Positions 46,498-59,600 of a DNA stretch of 64,000 bases are shown piece by piece; position 1 is the first letter of the stretch, and every line of letters starts with the position of its first letter. The translations under genes and the position numbers were made by a program. The notes beneath the pieces were generated by a model. It was not told the DNA's origin and did no database searches. It saw only the letters and a list, made by a program, of their open reading frames with translations. Source of the stretch: Cryptomeria japonica (lineage: Eukaryota > Streptophyta > Pinopsida > Cupressales > Cupressaceae); contig NC_081414.1 of NCBI RefSeq assembly GCF_030272615.1, positions 816,768,396 through 816,832,395 on the forward strand, in the 5' to 3' direction.

Positions 46498-48444
46498 TTA
46501 CAAGAAGAAATTAAACAAAAAAAGCAAAGAGATACAAAAAGGAATAGACCATCGAAAAGCCAGCAGAAAACCAAAGAAAACTAGAAAAAGCCCCACAAAG
46601 CCAACAAGCCAACCATACTCCAAGACAGAAACTAGTTGATTTTTTTCCAAGGCATTCGCCAGGGTGTTGCTAATTTCATGCAGCTCTTTGATGTTATCCC
46701 TGAGATTAGGGAGATCCTTTGCAAAAGTAGCCACAACTTTCTTGACACTAGCCCTGGTCCTCTTCGCAGCACCACCAACCAGAGTAGCTTCACCGCTTCC
46801 AGTCTGGATAGTCTCTTCATCGAAGTCAAGTTCCACTTCTGGTTTAGGAGAGCTGGTATGATCAAAGACCTTAGCGATATCCTCCAAGTTTTTAGTGACA
46901 ACTGATAGGATACTTAGGATAACGCCCATCATATTTTTCATCGCCTCTCTCCCTTCTTCTAGTAATTTAACCTTATCCTCCATATTCTGCTTCCATTTTA
47001 TTTGATCTTTGTTGTCATCCTCCCTCTTCTCATCCATGTTATTCCCCTTTTTTTCCAGGTTCTTCAGGAGCTCATAGGTCCATCTGTCATAATCCATTCT
47101 TTCCTTAGTGAGTTTCTTGAGGTTATCCAAGAGTAACCCTTTATCCACACTTTCCTTATCCTCACTAACCCTGTCCTTAGTTAGGTCCTTCTCAAAATCT
47201 TTGTTCATTTCCTTCTCAGAATTCACATCAATTTCCTCATTATCCTTGAAATCCACATCCTCCATAGCATGGTTGTTGTCCTTACCAGGGCAATCACTGA
47301 GGATAGGGCTTTCATTACCAAGTTCATTATCACCACTTTCTTCCTCATTACCTAGCTCCTCATCATTCCAGCTGTCTTCACCATTGGAGTCATCTGTCTC
47401 CATTTCGCTGCATTCCTTATCAATTTCCTCTATTTCCATCCCAGGGGGACTTTTTCTTTTTTTGCTAAAGGACTCCTTCTTCTTGCTGGAGTCTCCTCCC
47501 TCCATCTTTCTCTTACCCAGAGAGGTGGATATCCTCTTATTTTCTAGTAGGGCAAGGGTTTAACAATGCTCATAGATGAGCAGTAAAAGCCCACAGTGGA
47601 GAATTGGGCTAGAAGAATTATTACTGTGTTTATTGAGGGACCTGGAAAGGGACCTAAAAAGGTAGTAGGGCAGAGATACCTTTTTTTTGTGTTTGAAATG
47701 GTTTAAGAGAACGAAGTGGTAGGTGTGGGCCCTGGAAAATCAGCCCTCAACTATGATGTAATCCATAATTGCATTCAGAACCCAACCCCATAGTTTCTTG
47801 ATATTAGCAGCTTCGTAGTAGCCCCCAGTGGCTTTGCCAATTCTAACCCTCTCTTTCTCTTTCCGCAAGAATAGATTGACCACATTGTTGGAGACTTTAA
47901 GGTCTCGAAAGAAATTAAGCCCAATGTGGGGCATACCAGTCACTGTAGCTATGAGCCCAGTGTCTAGCTTGAACTTAACTCCATAGATTTTAAAGGAGCC
48001 ATTAGACCAATTTTCAAAAATCTTGGAAACAATGAGGTTTACCCTACCTTTATCATAGTCCACGAGCTTCTCCATGAAGCTTGTGAGAGAACCCTTTTCT
48101 AGTTTCGCTCACACTTTCGGCATCATTTTCCAAGTTGATGTATTATCTAGTTCCTCCCTCCTTAGGTCTCCTCCCATCTTCGGATTCAGACTATCTGCTC
48201 TATTTCTCTGCAAACTAAGCCCTTCTTTCCTGATGTTGCTCAAGATTTTGAACCGGGTAACCCACAAAGCGTGTGGCAAATTATTAAAGATTGTTGGGGA
48301 TCTACCGCTTTGCCAAGTAATGATGACCTTTCCATCAAGGCATAAATTATTCATATTCCCTATCATGATTATACTATCCTTCTCTCCCAATATGACGGTC
48401 CTTTCTAAGGAGCTCTTTAATGTTTTTTTTGAGATCTTCCCCAT
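46498..48444 (-). pseudogene. LINE ORF3 (unknown, non-RT)
   Basis: One frame of 649 codons begins with the ATG at 48444, overlapping the end of ORF2 by about 70 bases in another frame. It has three in-frame stops (48109, 47740, 47560) and no frameshift. The first ~290 codons look globular: FENWSNGSFKIYGVKF, LIATVTGMPHIGLNFFRDLK, IKKLWGWVLNAIMDYIIVEG, then FSRAHTYHFVLLNHFK, SLPYYLFRSLSRSLNKH and ILHCGLLLLIYEHC. The rest is strongly acidic, then Lys/Glu-rich (CSEMETDDSNGEDSWNDEEL), ending in a hydrophobic C-terminus. It is not part of the usual LINE set. VTGMP corresponds in place to VTGLP of the element E ORF. Function unknown; capture by the LINE is inference. Confidence 0.7.
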
Positions 48445-51400
48445 CCCAAATCAATTGGGAGTCAGAATAAACTCCTATATTTGCTAGACAGTCCGCCACA
48501 CTATTTTTCTCTCTAAAGGCATGTTGAATAATAATTTCTTTAAAACTTGCAATGATCTCCCTAGCTTTCATGATAATATTTTCAATTGACCAAGATGGCT
48601 CCGACTCCCCCTTCAAACACTTAATAATATTAAGTGAATCTCCCTTGAGCCATAATTTATCATAATTAAGACTTTTGGCTATAATTAAGGTGTTCAGGGT
48701 AGCTGAGGCTTCAGAAAAATGACTAGTTTGATTCCCCAAAGGACCAGCCACCGCCTTTAAACAAATTCAAGCAAAATTGCTAACAATGCCCCCGTATCTG
48801 GCTTTACTCGGATTCCCCTTTGAGGCCCCATCAAAGTTAGCCTTAATCCACCCCTGAGGAGGAAAACACCAAACGAGACCTTCTCCTCCTTTCTCCTTGC
48901 TAGTAGTAGTGGTGGAGAGGTTCCACCTATCTTTGAAGTCATCTTTAGCAGCTGGTCCATAATCAGTGCCATAGAGGCATTCAAATATACTCCTATAAAT
49001 TTTATCAGCCACCACTTCAGGAATAGCCCTTTTATCCCTAAAAATCCTATTGTTACGCTTTTTCCAGATATTCCAGATAATAGTCGGCAGAGTAAGTCTC
49101 CAAGTCTCCACAATTTTAGGATTAGAATTAGGGTAGTGCCATTGCTACCAGGAATCTCCTAGGGAGTTCGGGAAAACCCAACTCAGGTTCCACCTGCTTA
49201 AGATGATTTTCCAGATATACTGACTAAAAGTGCACTGATTGAGAATATGACAAGCTATCTCTTCTTCCCTACAACAAAGAGAACACCTATTAGGAAAAAC
49301 AAAACCTCCCTTTTGAAGGTTGTCTACGGTTAAAACCTTATTTTGGATGAAAATCCAAAAGAAGATATTAACCTTAGGAACTAACTTCTTGTTCCAAACT
49401 TTAGCCCAGATAGGAATTTCTTCCACAGAATCATTATGAATAGCCACAGCTGAGGAAACAAAATATTTCCCATCTGGGATTTCCCTCCATATCAATCTAT
49501 CATCTTTTTTGTCTATAGGGATTTTAACAGAGAGAGAAATCTGAAGGAACTTGAGCCCCAGACACTGCTGGCTAAAATCAATCCAGTTCCCATTTCTCCA
49601 GTAATCTCTGACTAGCTCACCAAACCTGCTTTTGAACCAGTCTTTCCATTCTTTAAGGATTGGAACTTCCTCCAGGGGTTTGTCCAAAATCCATCTATCT
49701 TCCCAAAATCTTATTCTCCTCCCCTCCCCAAGGTTCCAAGTGTGACCAGCAGCAGCCCAACTTTTAGCAGATTGAACAGCATTCCATGTAGCCAAACCTT
49801 CAACAATGAAATAATTATCAAGGAATTCTTCCTTAGAAGGTTGCATATAGAGATATTTGCTTTTCCAGATTGAGTTCCATTCTCTTTCCTCTCCTTTCAA
49901 TCTCCATATTTGTTTGGCTAATAAAGCTTTATTCATAGTACTGATATTCCTTAAGCCCAACCCACTAGAGGCCTTAGGGGAACAAATTTTATTCCAGGCA
50001 ATAAGGGGAATTCTATTTTTGACTTCCACTCCCAACCAAAGAATTTTTTTTTGGATTCTTTCAATGGCTTCCACAAACTTTGTGGGGATTTTGAACAAGT
50101 TGAGAGCATAAACAGGAAGATTTTGGAGAGTGGCTTTAAGCAGAGTAATTTTGCCCGCTTGACTAAGGACAACCCCTTTCCAACCAGTAAGTTTCAAGTT
50201 AAGTCCGTCTATCAGCTTATTCCAGAAGGAATCCTTAGGCTTGAGACACAGAGGAAGCCCCATATACATAGAGGGAAGCTCAAAAATTGTGTAGCCAAGA
50301 ATTCTTCCAATCCTTAGTTGTCTTTGGACCGGGGTATTGATGAAGAACAAAGAACTTTTATCTCAGTTTATTTTTTGACCAGAGGCAGATTCATAAGTAT
50401 TCAGGATATTCTTCATATTTTTAGCTTCCAAGATGTTAGCTTCGCCCATGGTAATAGAATCGTCAATGAATTGTTCATGAGAACAAACAACATTGGAAGA
50501 AGAAGGTTTCAGACCCCTAAGATTGCCATCTTCCACATTTTTAAGAATAAATCTACCCAGGCATTCTGCTAGAATATTAAACAGGATAGGGGATATGGGG
50601 TCCCCCTATCTAAGACCTCTAGAGCTTTTGAAGAAATTGGATGGGGAACCATTGACTATAACAGCAGATGAGGAAGTTTCCATAAGTTGAGAACAGAGCT
50701 GAATAACTTTGCCACCAAAACCAAACGCTTTCATAATCCTAAGGAGAAACTGCCAGTTCACTCTATCAAAAGCTTTAGCCATGTCTAACTTCAGAAAGAA
50801 GCCCTAGTTATTCCCCACTTTCAGGGAGAGGATATTTTAATGAATAGATATAATGGAATCCAAAATCTGTCTACCTGGGACAAAGCCATTCTGGTGGACA
50901 GAGATAATTCTTGGAAGAATATCCAACAACTTGGAAGTTAGAACCTAGGATAAAATCTTGTACATAGAGTTACACAGGCTAATGGGTCTAAACTTGTTGA
51001 GAGAATCAACACCAGGGATCTTCGGGATAAGGACAATGAAGGTGGCATTCAGTTCCTTAAGGAGCCTTCTAGAGCCAAAGAATTCTTTAACACCATTGTA
51101 GATGTCAGCCTTCACGATGTGCCAAAAATTTTGGAAGAAAAACATTGGAAAACCATCTGGTCCAGGGGATTTATCACCCTGAAAAGAGAACACTGCCTTT
51201 TTGATTTCCTGATTAGAGGGAATACGGGTTAAAAGGTTGTTATCAACTTCAATCAGGATAGAAGGAATAGCTTGTAATAGGGTGTTTTGATTGCTGATAT
51301 CCAGGTTATCCACTTCTCCCAGTAGGGTGCTAAAATGCTCAAGAGCTTCCTTCCTAATATCATTATCCTCTATTAGGATGCCTTTATTGCAAGATAATCT

Positions 51401-52537
51401 GGATATTCTATTAGTCGCCCTATGCTTGAGAGTAGTTAAGTGAAAAAACTGGGTATTTTTATCACCTTCCTTCAAGAACAAGGCTCTGGATCTTTGTCTC
51501 TAGAACGTCTCTTCATTGGAGATAATGGTGTGGTATTTAGACAAAAGAACATTTTCGGCCATCCTAAGATCTTTAGACAGCCCAACCTCTTGGATTCTAT
51601 CCTAAACATTCTTTATTTCAGTTTTGACTTGAATTTTTCTCTTGAATATATCCCCAAAAATCTCTTTGTTCCAAATTTTAATTTTTGCCTTTAGGATATT
51701 GAGCTTTTTGGCTATTCTAAAAAGAGCCTTACCCTCCACTTCTAAATTCCACCATTCAGCAATACGAGCTTCCAAAGAAGGATGGGAAAGCGACGCTTTT
51801 TCAAATCTGAAAGGGAAGTTTCTCTTGGCCGAAAAAGAGTTGGCAGTAAAGGAGATGGGGTAATGGGCTGACCCAATTTTGATAATAGAAGCAAGGGAAT
51901 AGCTAAACTTGGTTAACCAATCAAGAGAAATTAAAGTTCTATCTAACTTTACTTGAATCAGGTCAGCTCCGGTTCTTCTATTGGTCCAGGTGTAATTAAT
52001 GCCTTGGAGATCCACGTCAATGAGAGCTTGATCATTTATGAAATCCATAAGGTCTTGTTTCCCATCAAGTTGTAAAGGGAGACCTCCCATTTTCTCTTCC
52101 TCTTTGAGTGGAGTATTGAAATCTCCCATAATAATCTAGCTTTGGTCAGCAAACTTGAGTTTGTCATCTGCAAGGCTTCTCCAATATTTAACTCTCCTAT
52201 TTTTGGTGTTAGGCATGTAGACATTAGATAACATCTAGACAAAGTTGTCCTTAATATGCTCAAGATGAACTGAGTTCCTATTAAAAGAAGAGATGATTTC
52301 CCTACCTTTTATGGTTTTTTGGTTCCAAAAAATCGCAGTTCCTCCAAATTCTCCCTCTGAGTTAGATCCTATGACACCATTTTCCTTGAAAATTCTAATC
52401 TTTTTAACTTTTTCCTTAGACATCTTGGTTTCCTGAATGAAGACCACATCCGGTTTATGATCTCTAATGATGTTTTGTAACACAACCTGCTTATGAGGGG
52501 CGTTCAACCCTCTCAAATTCCAGGATATTATCTTCAT
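48374..52537 (-). pseudogene. LINE ORF2: endonuclease, reverse transcriptase, RNase H
   Basis: ORF2 nicks the target and copies LINE RNA there. The start at 52537 overlaps the stop of the upstream frame as ATGA. The AP-endonuclease opens with KIISWNLRGLNAPHKQ, PDVVFIQETK and later GDFNTPL. RT has FQGDKSPGPDGFPMFFFQ, NKFRPISLCNSMYKILS, GFFLKLDMAKAFDRVNW, and the active site QFIDDSI at about 50450-50470 with both aspartates. A zf-RVT region (CSLCCREEEIACHILNQC) precedes RNase H, where FDGASKGNP, the SEASA Glu and LKGDSLNII are visible. At least ten stops and several frameshifts are present. Confidence 0.92.
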
Positions 52538-53520
52538 ACTTTAACCGGGGATAGGGCTAACTCAATGGAACACTGTGTTCCATCAGCACGGTTCTTCCAG
52601 CTTTCCTGTTCCCTTTGATGTTTTAGGGATGGCCTTCCCTGATTTTTGTTCTGACTTCCAACATCTACCTTTTTCTTATTCCTACTTCTAGTTGAGATCC
52701 CTCCATTGAGTTCCTCCTTGTTCATTTTTCCTTCTCTCAAACCAAGAATCTAGAGATTCCCTTCCAGAATATCCATTACCACACTTTGAGAAGGGGTTTT
52801 ACAAAGATGAGGCTTTGGGCTTCCATTGGTTAAAAGAAATAAGGGTTCGATGTCAGAAGGGTCTTGAGTTTCATTAAAGTTTTCCTTGACCAATTTTGAG
52901 AATGAAGAGGTTGGAACGGATTCTTCCTTCTCCTGACTGATAGATCCAACCTCCTAGTCCTCTGGGTTATTTTTGTTGTTCAACTCGGTTCCTTTACTTC
53001 TATAGAATTCTTTGGCTGGTTATTAGAGCAAACACAATCTTGTTTTTCATTATTGCTATTCCCAGCCTTCTTGACTTCATTAACTAATTCCATAACATCC
53101 TTATTTTGGTCACACTCAGTTGATGGGTCTCCTTTTTTATCAACCATTTGCTAAATGTTTTTGTTCTTAATATTGCTATCAGTCTTGCTTTCTTTGCTCT
53201 TCTTGAGTGGACATGATTTTGCCCAATGCCCTGATTTTTTGCAATGGAAACAGGAAAACGGAAGTGATTCATATTCAATAGCTTGGGACCATTTTCCAAG
53301 TTTAGATATGATTTCTATGGATTGAGGCATATCCATCATTTGATTAACATTTATACAGATGCGAACAAAGACTAACCTTGATTTAGCCACCGTCATCAGA
53401 TCGATCATCAGAAGTTCTCCAAAGGATTTCACAATACCCTTGAATACTTCCTCATTCCAGTATTCCAGTGGGAGACCCAGGAGGCATGTCCAAACTGGCA
53501 CAGAAATGAAGGCGTGTCCA
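52534..53520 (-). pseudogene. LINE ORF1, truncated
   Basis: ORF1 encodes an RNA-binding protein. The element starts inside the DUF4283-type domain (VPVWTCLLGLPLEYWNEEVF), followed by VFVRICINVN and a CCHC knuckle CFHCKKSGHWAKSC at about 53218-53260. Frames then break; the last frame ends in VKV plus TGA, sharing ATGA with ORF2. The apparent start MEKHIF at 53537 lies in the target duplication, so it is host LTR sequence read into the LINE by chance. Confidence 0.82.
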
Positions 53521-54062
53521 AATATGTGTTTCTCCATTAAGTCATGTTGGTACTCTTGTTTATCTTTCTTCCACTTAGTGGGTCTGACTAGTACCTCATA
53601 GCACGGGGGGTTGACCTATTTTGGTGCCACACGGTTGGGTGGAGTTCTATTTGCACCCATTGGGTTTGGCCCTTCTAGCTTCATGTTCATGTTGGCTCAG
53701 AGAAGATCAGGGATGTACCAAATTTATGTGTACTTCCCTACATGGGAATTTTACGAGATTCACATATTGAGGATCTATTATTTTGTATTTGTAAATTCTT
53801 GAGCAATGAAACGAGAATCTTGTATCCATGTATTATTCTGTAATAAAATTCATAGCAGTTCCTTGTAATTATTTGAGATGATGTATAACCTTGTGTAACA
53901 TCATTATGGGGCCTTGAGGACATTTGTTAATTGATTCATTATGTATTTTGTTTAACTATATTTTAGCATTTGTATATGTTATATTGATTGATTAAAAAAA
54001 AATTATTCGTATTTTCATGATCTTGGTTGTTATGTCCTCTGGGCCTCATGTTGGTTGTGACA
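53521..54062 (+). repeat. Element C 5' LTR, part 3
   Basis: The LTR resumes after the LINE (first 18 bases are the target duplication) and ends TTGGTTGTGACA. The corresponding part of the right LTR lies beyond the window. Confidence 0.75.
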
Positions 54063-54064
54063 CT

Positions 54065-54077
54065 TGGTATCAGATCC
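54065..54077 (+). other. Element C primer binding site
   Basis: TGGTATCAGATCC begins two bases after the LTR end, one base off the standard initiator-Met site. Confidence 0.8.
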
Positions 54078-54198
54078 CATGTTCAAACACTAGGTTCTGT
54101 AGGTGTTCTTGGGTTGGTTTTTTGTTTGTATATTTGTTGTGTTTGTGTAACTTTTATTTTTAGCCTATCTCATTTGTGTCATTGTTTTGTCTAGTAGG

Positions 54199-54382
54199 AT
54201 GTTGAGAGCTCGAGGTAGAGGCCATGGTAGAGGCTGAGGTAGAGGATGTGGCAAAGGGGTAGCAACTGATAGTACGCCCTCTGAGAGTTCCCATGGGGAT
54301 TCTATTAATCAAGAGCATGAGTAGTCTGCGTCAGTAGGGAATTAGTGTAGGTGTTGCTTGAGCATCTTCTTGACCACTTGGG
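54199..54382 (+). pseudogene. Element C gag, N-terminal piece
   Basis: ATG at 54199 opens LRARGRGHGRG, an Arg/Gly-rich start, with stops within about 15 and 45 codons. The frame is cut at 54382 by element E. It resumes at 60917; TTGGG at the junction is duplicated. Confidence 0.65.
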
Positions 54383-55183
54383 TGTTAGGAAATGCACACT
54401 CCAATGAGATATTGTAGGTGATTAAAGGTTTTGTCATTGATGGCAACCTTACAATCCTATGACACCGGCAAGACAATTTATCGACACCAGCAAGGTCAGA
54501 GCCTACACTGGCACACAGACCATCGACAGTGAAAGGAAGTATACCGACACAGAAGCCGACAGGAATTTTATTTATAATATATTTTGTAAATTATTGTAAA
54601 ATCATTGTAAGCTGACTTGGAAAGTTGTAAAATGACTCATATATATAAGAGATCATTGTAGAACATTTTATAGATGGATAAAAAAGGAAGAAGATAGGCG
54701 AAATAAGGTAGACCTATTATGCAAATTATAGGTTAAGGGTTTATGTATGAAGCAGAGCTATAAACTGGTACTGGATCTGGCATAGTAGATGTTATTTTGT
54801 AGCAGTACAAGACATTGGATTTATATAATCCATTTTTGTAAGTCAGTGAGACTTCCCATTTTGTAATTGACCAGTGAGCTCTAGGCAGTTGGCCTTCCTG
54901 CATGTGCAGGCCCCTCTTGTAGCAGTAATATTCTCTTATTGGCTAGTAAGTGAATATTGTGGGTCACAAATCCCACCAAGGTTTTTCCCACACCAGGTTT
55001 CCTCGTTAAACTATCGTGTTATGGTGTGTTTTTCATGTGGTTGTTGTTATCTCTATTTATTGCATTATTTCTTGTTTACCGATATATAGTATTGATATGC
55101 TTTACATGTTTTAAGTTAAGAAAATCTTATAACCGGTTAGATACTGATTCACCCCCCTCTCAGTATCTTTGGGAATCCTAACA
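54383..55183 (+). repeat. Element E 5' LTR
   Basis: It pairs with 60110-60911. A TATA-like CATATATATAAGAG lies at 54639-54652. It ends with a run of C then CAGTATCTTTGGGAATCC. Confidence 0.93.
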
Positions 55184-55185
55184 AT

Positions 55186-55198
55186 TGGTATCAGAGCC
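55186..55198 (+). other. Element E primer binding site
   Basis: An exact TGGTATCAGAGCC lies two bases after the LTR. Confidence 0.9.
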
Positions 55199-55254
55199 TG
55201 GTCCTCTATTTTCAGAAGCCTAACAACTTGAGGAAGATCTTGACACTGATAGAG

Positions 55255-56368
55255 ATGGAAAACTTGATGAAGCAATTAGAAGCAACTCTCTCAGACTATG
55301 ATGCAGAAAAGTTAAAAAATATCAAACTTGAAGATGATCTAAAGGCTGCACAGGATATTATTCAAGCACTTCAAGAAAATCTTACCATTGCAAGAAACAA
55401 GAGAAGAGAACTTTGTGAAAAGATGCAAAATGAGAATGATGAAAAGGAAACTCTTAGTGATCTGATGAATAAGCTGAAACAAGAAAACATGACAACAAAG
55501 AATGAGATGCAGGATATGACTATGAGATTTTGTAAAGAAATTGAAGATAGAAAGAATAATGAAAAAGAGTTGACTAGAAGACTGAATGATGCTGCAAATG
55601 AAAACACAAGACTTAGTTATGAAAATGATATGTTGAAGACAAATCTGATGCATGCACAAAATAACTCAAATGAACTCATGAGACAGAAAGGTATCTTGGA
55701 AAGAGAACTGGATACTGCAAATCAGCACAAAGAAAAATTCAAGAAAAGCTCAGAAGAACTTAGTGACTTGTTGAAAAATCAAAAACCTAATGGTGACACT
55801 AATGGCCTTGGCTTTGAAGCTGGTGAAAGCTACGGTATTGCAAACACATAGGATCAAGGCAAACCGGTAAGACAACCTATTGCTTATAAATTTTTTTGGC
55901 AAATGCTTTAACTATAACAAGTATGGTCATAGAGAAAATCAATGTAGATCTAGAAATTATCAGAATACCAATACACCCATTGGTCAATGTTCAAAATGCA
56001 ACAAAGTTGGTCACAATTTAGAAAATTGTAGAATGAATGTAAGATGTTATGTTTGTGCAAGATTTGGACACTTATCTAATCAATGCAGGACACAAAACGA
56101 CATAGGATATGGAAAAGCTATTCAAAAAAATAATGTGACTTGTTATGCCTATAACAAGATTGGACATATTGCTAAATTTTGTAGAAGCAAGTCCTCACTG
56201 GTAAATAACAAAGGTCCTAGTTTGAAAGGCAAAGAAAAAGTTGAAGAGGTAAAGAAGGAATTCTTAAAACAATGGATAAGGAAATCAGAACTAAATGGTG
56301 ATAGGAATACTCCTCCACCGGTAGAACAAAGTAACACTCCACTGGCAGGAGACTCTTCATCCAATTGA
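55255..56368 (+). pseudogene. Element E gag: coiled coil and zinc knuckles only
   Basis: The first ATG (55255) lies only about 55 bases after the primer site and opens a nearly continuous coiled coil (~1-175), then SSEELSDLLKNQKPNGDTNG and LGF, the junction seen before the knuckles in SIRE-type Gag. A TAG at 55849 and a frameshift around the T-run near 55890 precede four CCHC motifs: CFNYNKYGHRENQC, CSKCNKVGHNLENC, CYVCARFGHLSNQC and CYAYNKIGHIAKFC. In the first and last the second Cys is Tyr. The usual N-terminal gag domain is absent. The product would be able to bind RNA and self-associate but hardly to form a normal particle (inference). Confidence 0.8.
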
Positions 56369-56672
56369 AGAAAATTCCTTTGAGGGTTTGGCAATCAAAT
56401 GTGAAACATGCTATTATTCCCTCGGTTGATGGTGAGAAGTTGAAATTACTTCTATACCGGGAGATAAGTTAAGTCATTACTTAACCGACAAGCATTAAAT
56501 GTGGTAGTTGGCAAAAATAACATTATAAAATAGTGTTTTGGCTCCATTTTCATTTCACTGAGCATTCAAACCTTCGAGAGCGCGAAAATTCCAGAGCAAA
56601 GGCATTCCAAGCAAAGAAGTGAAGCAACTCATCAAGAAATCATTCCTAAGGTAGATAAAGGCATTTATAATC
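56369..56672 (+). other. Element E intergenic region, nothing recognised
   Basis: About 300 bases between the gag remnant and the large ORF. It may serve as a leader for the second ORF; no motif is seen. Confidence 0.4.
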
Positions 56673-59600
56673 ATGGCTTCTTCATCTGTTCCTAAATTCA
56701 TAGCAAACCCTACTGTAGTCGAAGTGATTAAACACCCTAGACCTGTATTTCAGTTAGTTCCTGAAATTGCCAAGAAAGATGATAATGTTGGTGCTTTTTC
56801 TCAAATCCCTAAAGGAGTAGTTTTTGCTGAAGACCCTAGAATGTACATTCATTGTCACATAGAGGAATTAGGTGATGAGGAAATCAAGAATATGTATAAG
56901 TCTATAATTTGTGACGAATCCAATAATGTTAAACCTAAACACAAGATAGTAGAAACCCTAGGTTTCACTGAAATTCTCAGTATTCTGGATTTTCCTAAGG
57001 ATGTTATAAGGATAGTACTAAGAAGGGTACATGGTGCATTCTTCTAGTTGGAATCAGTTCACAAAATCACTAAAGAAGCAGTATAACCTGTGACAGGGTT
57101 ACCCTCCACCAGTAACAGACCTGATAAAACAAAGAAGGTCTCAAATGACCTAGTGATTAACCTAACCGGTGCAACATCTGATAAAAGATCCTTAAGGGTA
57201 AATGATGTAATAGATATCAATGTCAGATTCATTAGTATGATCTTAGGCTATAAAACCACACATGCAAATAGGTTAAACTCAGTCTCTAGCCTATACATAA
57301 AGAGTGCCTATGACATGATTAATGATAATGCAAAAATAGATGTGTGTGAATGGCTTAAAAATGAGCTAATTGACAATTTGGGAAAGATTAAGAAAGACAA
57401 AAAGGGGACATTCAGATTTGGAAACCTACTTGTCTATCTAATGCTACACATAACCAAACAAGTACCCTGTATTGGTAACAAAAATCTTGGTTTTGACATA
57501 CTGGTAGGCAAACAGTTGTCAGATTTACTAAACAACATGGGAGAGAACAGAGAAAAGAACATAGATGAGTATTTTCAAGCATTGAAGGCCTGGATGAAGA
57601 CCAGAGTTAGATTGTCACAAGAAATTGTAAACAAGTATAATGATGAAATTTGTTTTGTTATAAAGAAGGATGAAATTTGGATGGAGGTAGTTATCCCAAG
57701 AACCATTTGGGTTACTGAAATGGGGTATGAAACCAATGACCACATAATAGAAACATATGCAAAAGCCGTCCTGGAAGCACCTAAGGAACCTAAAGAAGAG
57801 GTATTTGGCAGTGCTGAGACTATTGAAAACCAAATTCAATCAAAGAAAAGGGTTAAGAAGGTTGAAGAAACAATTAGAAGAGGATCCAGGAAAGAAAAAG
57901 CTATTAAGGATGATGTACTCAAACAAAATGGTATTACTGAAGATGAGTTAGAAGCACTTCAACCGGAAATTCACCTTTCACCAGTTGGAACTTCTTCAGA
58001 AAGTGACATACCAGCTGCATTCAAAAGAGTTGTGAGAAAAAGGAAATCTTCACCGGTATCTACACCTTCTCCTAGAAGAACCAGACAGAAACAAGAGGCA
58101 ATAAGGCCCACAACTAGGAAATTAACTCCAAAGAAGAAGTTAACCCCCAAGAAGAAGACTCAACAAACCATTGCTCCAATTGACAAACTTCTCAATGAAA
58201 TAATAGAGGATGGAAAGCTGAAAAACATCAACAAATTATATGACTCATTATCAATTGATGACAAGGAAAAATTTGAAAACAGTGTAATCCTACACTTGGA
58301 TATTTACAAGAAATTTTTGATGCAAGTTGTGGATGAATTACCGGCAGAACTGTTCAAAAGACTTGAAGCTAGAAGGCAAGCTATTGTAGAGCTTGATAAG
58401 AAAATAAAAATTGAAAAACTACTTGTTGTATATCCAGTCAACTCACCAAATGAGATAGATAAATTGATCTTTGAGGCTAACCGGTCAGTATTTTCAACTA
58501 CACACCAACATGTAGCACTTATGGTTGGTAGAGTGAATGAGGTTGTAGAGGAAACAACTAATGCATGGGACATATTCCTTGTAGAGAAGGAAAAGCAGGA
58601 AGAATATCAAAATCCTAAACCCATCAAAGTATACCAAAAAGATAAGGATAAGGGAAAAGGTAAGGTTGGTGGTCCACCCTGCATAAAAATAATAGATAAC
58701 TTATCCCCACCGCCTCTAGATACTCCACTGGTAGTTACCACTTAAAATCAACCAGCTAGTGAGAGTATGGATGTATCACATGAGGACACAAATCCAGATT
58801 CTAAGGTGTTATATACAATGAACATTGACACTCAGAAAGTCAATATTGTGGTAGATAAGGATTCAAAAGGGAAAACAGATAGCACAGAAAGTAAACCAGC
58901 AGGTGACAACACTAAGAAATAGGTAGAGCAGCAGGCTCCCTCACAACAATAGGTTCATGCAGAGATAGTGCCACCGGCAACAACTAAGCAATCCAAACCT
59001 TTGTTTAAAGAGATGCAAACATAAACTGACCTACCAGAGGTCACCACAAGCAAAGGAATTCCTCCCACTGGCGGAATACAGATTGTTGACTCTTCAAATG
59101 CAGAATTTAAACTGACAAATGTGACAGAAGTTCTTTTGGATTCTATCAAGAAGATAACAGAGTGTAGTTCACAAGCATACAAAGCAATTGATGACATAAT
59201 TCCAATTTTGAAAATGATAGCACCTAAGTGCAATGTAGATAATAAAGATTCTTTGAATCAACTTGACACATTGTCTAAGTATATTACTGACAACACTATG
59301 ACAGTTGAACAAATAAAAGAGGAAGCATTCAAGGAGAGACTAGAGAAGGAAAAACACTAATTCTTTGAAGAAGAAATAAAGAAGTGTACAAGACAATTTG
59401 ACACTCTTTTACCGGAACTATGTAGTACATTGAAGGAATTTAAAACCTTGTACAGAGATACATGTAAAACTAACTTTTTGACAGTAGATATAGACCGGAA
59501 GATCAACAAGATACAGGAAGAAATAAAACAACTAGTTGGTAATTTCATTAATTCATCTGAACCATTATCAGTTTTTGAGCATAAAATAACAGGTTTTGAG

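Larger units (their letters stand above)
46454..53520 (-). mobile_element. L1-type LINE, 5'-truncated, with an extra ORF3
   Basis: On the - strand: truncated ORF1 with a zinc knuckle, ORF2 with endonuclease, reverse transcriptase and RNase H, then a third long frame. The 18-base AATATGTGTTTCTCCATT occurs directly on both sides (46436-46453 and 53521-53538), the long direct target duplication expected of target-primed insertion. The 3' end is only weakly A-rich (CCTTAATAAAA). The 5' end falls in the middle of an ORF1 domain, as common for LINE truncation. Inserted into element C's 5' LTR. In-frame stops occur in all ORFs. Confidence 0.87.
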
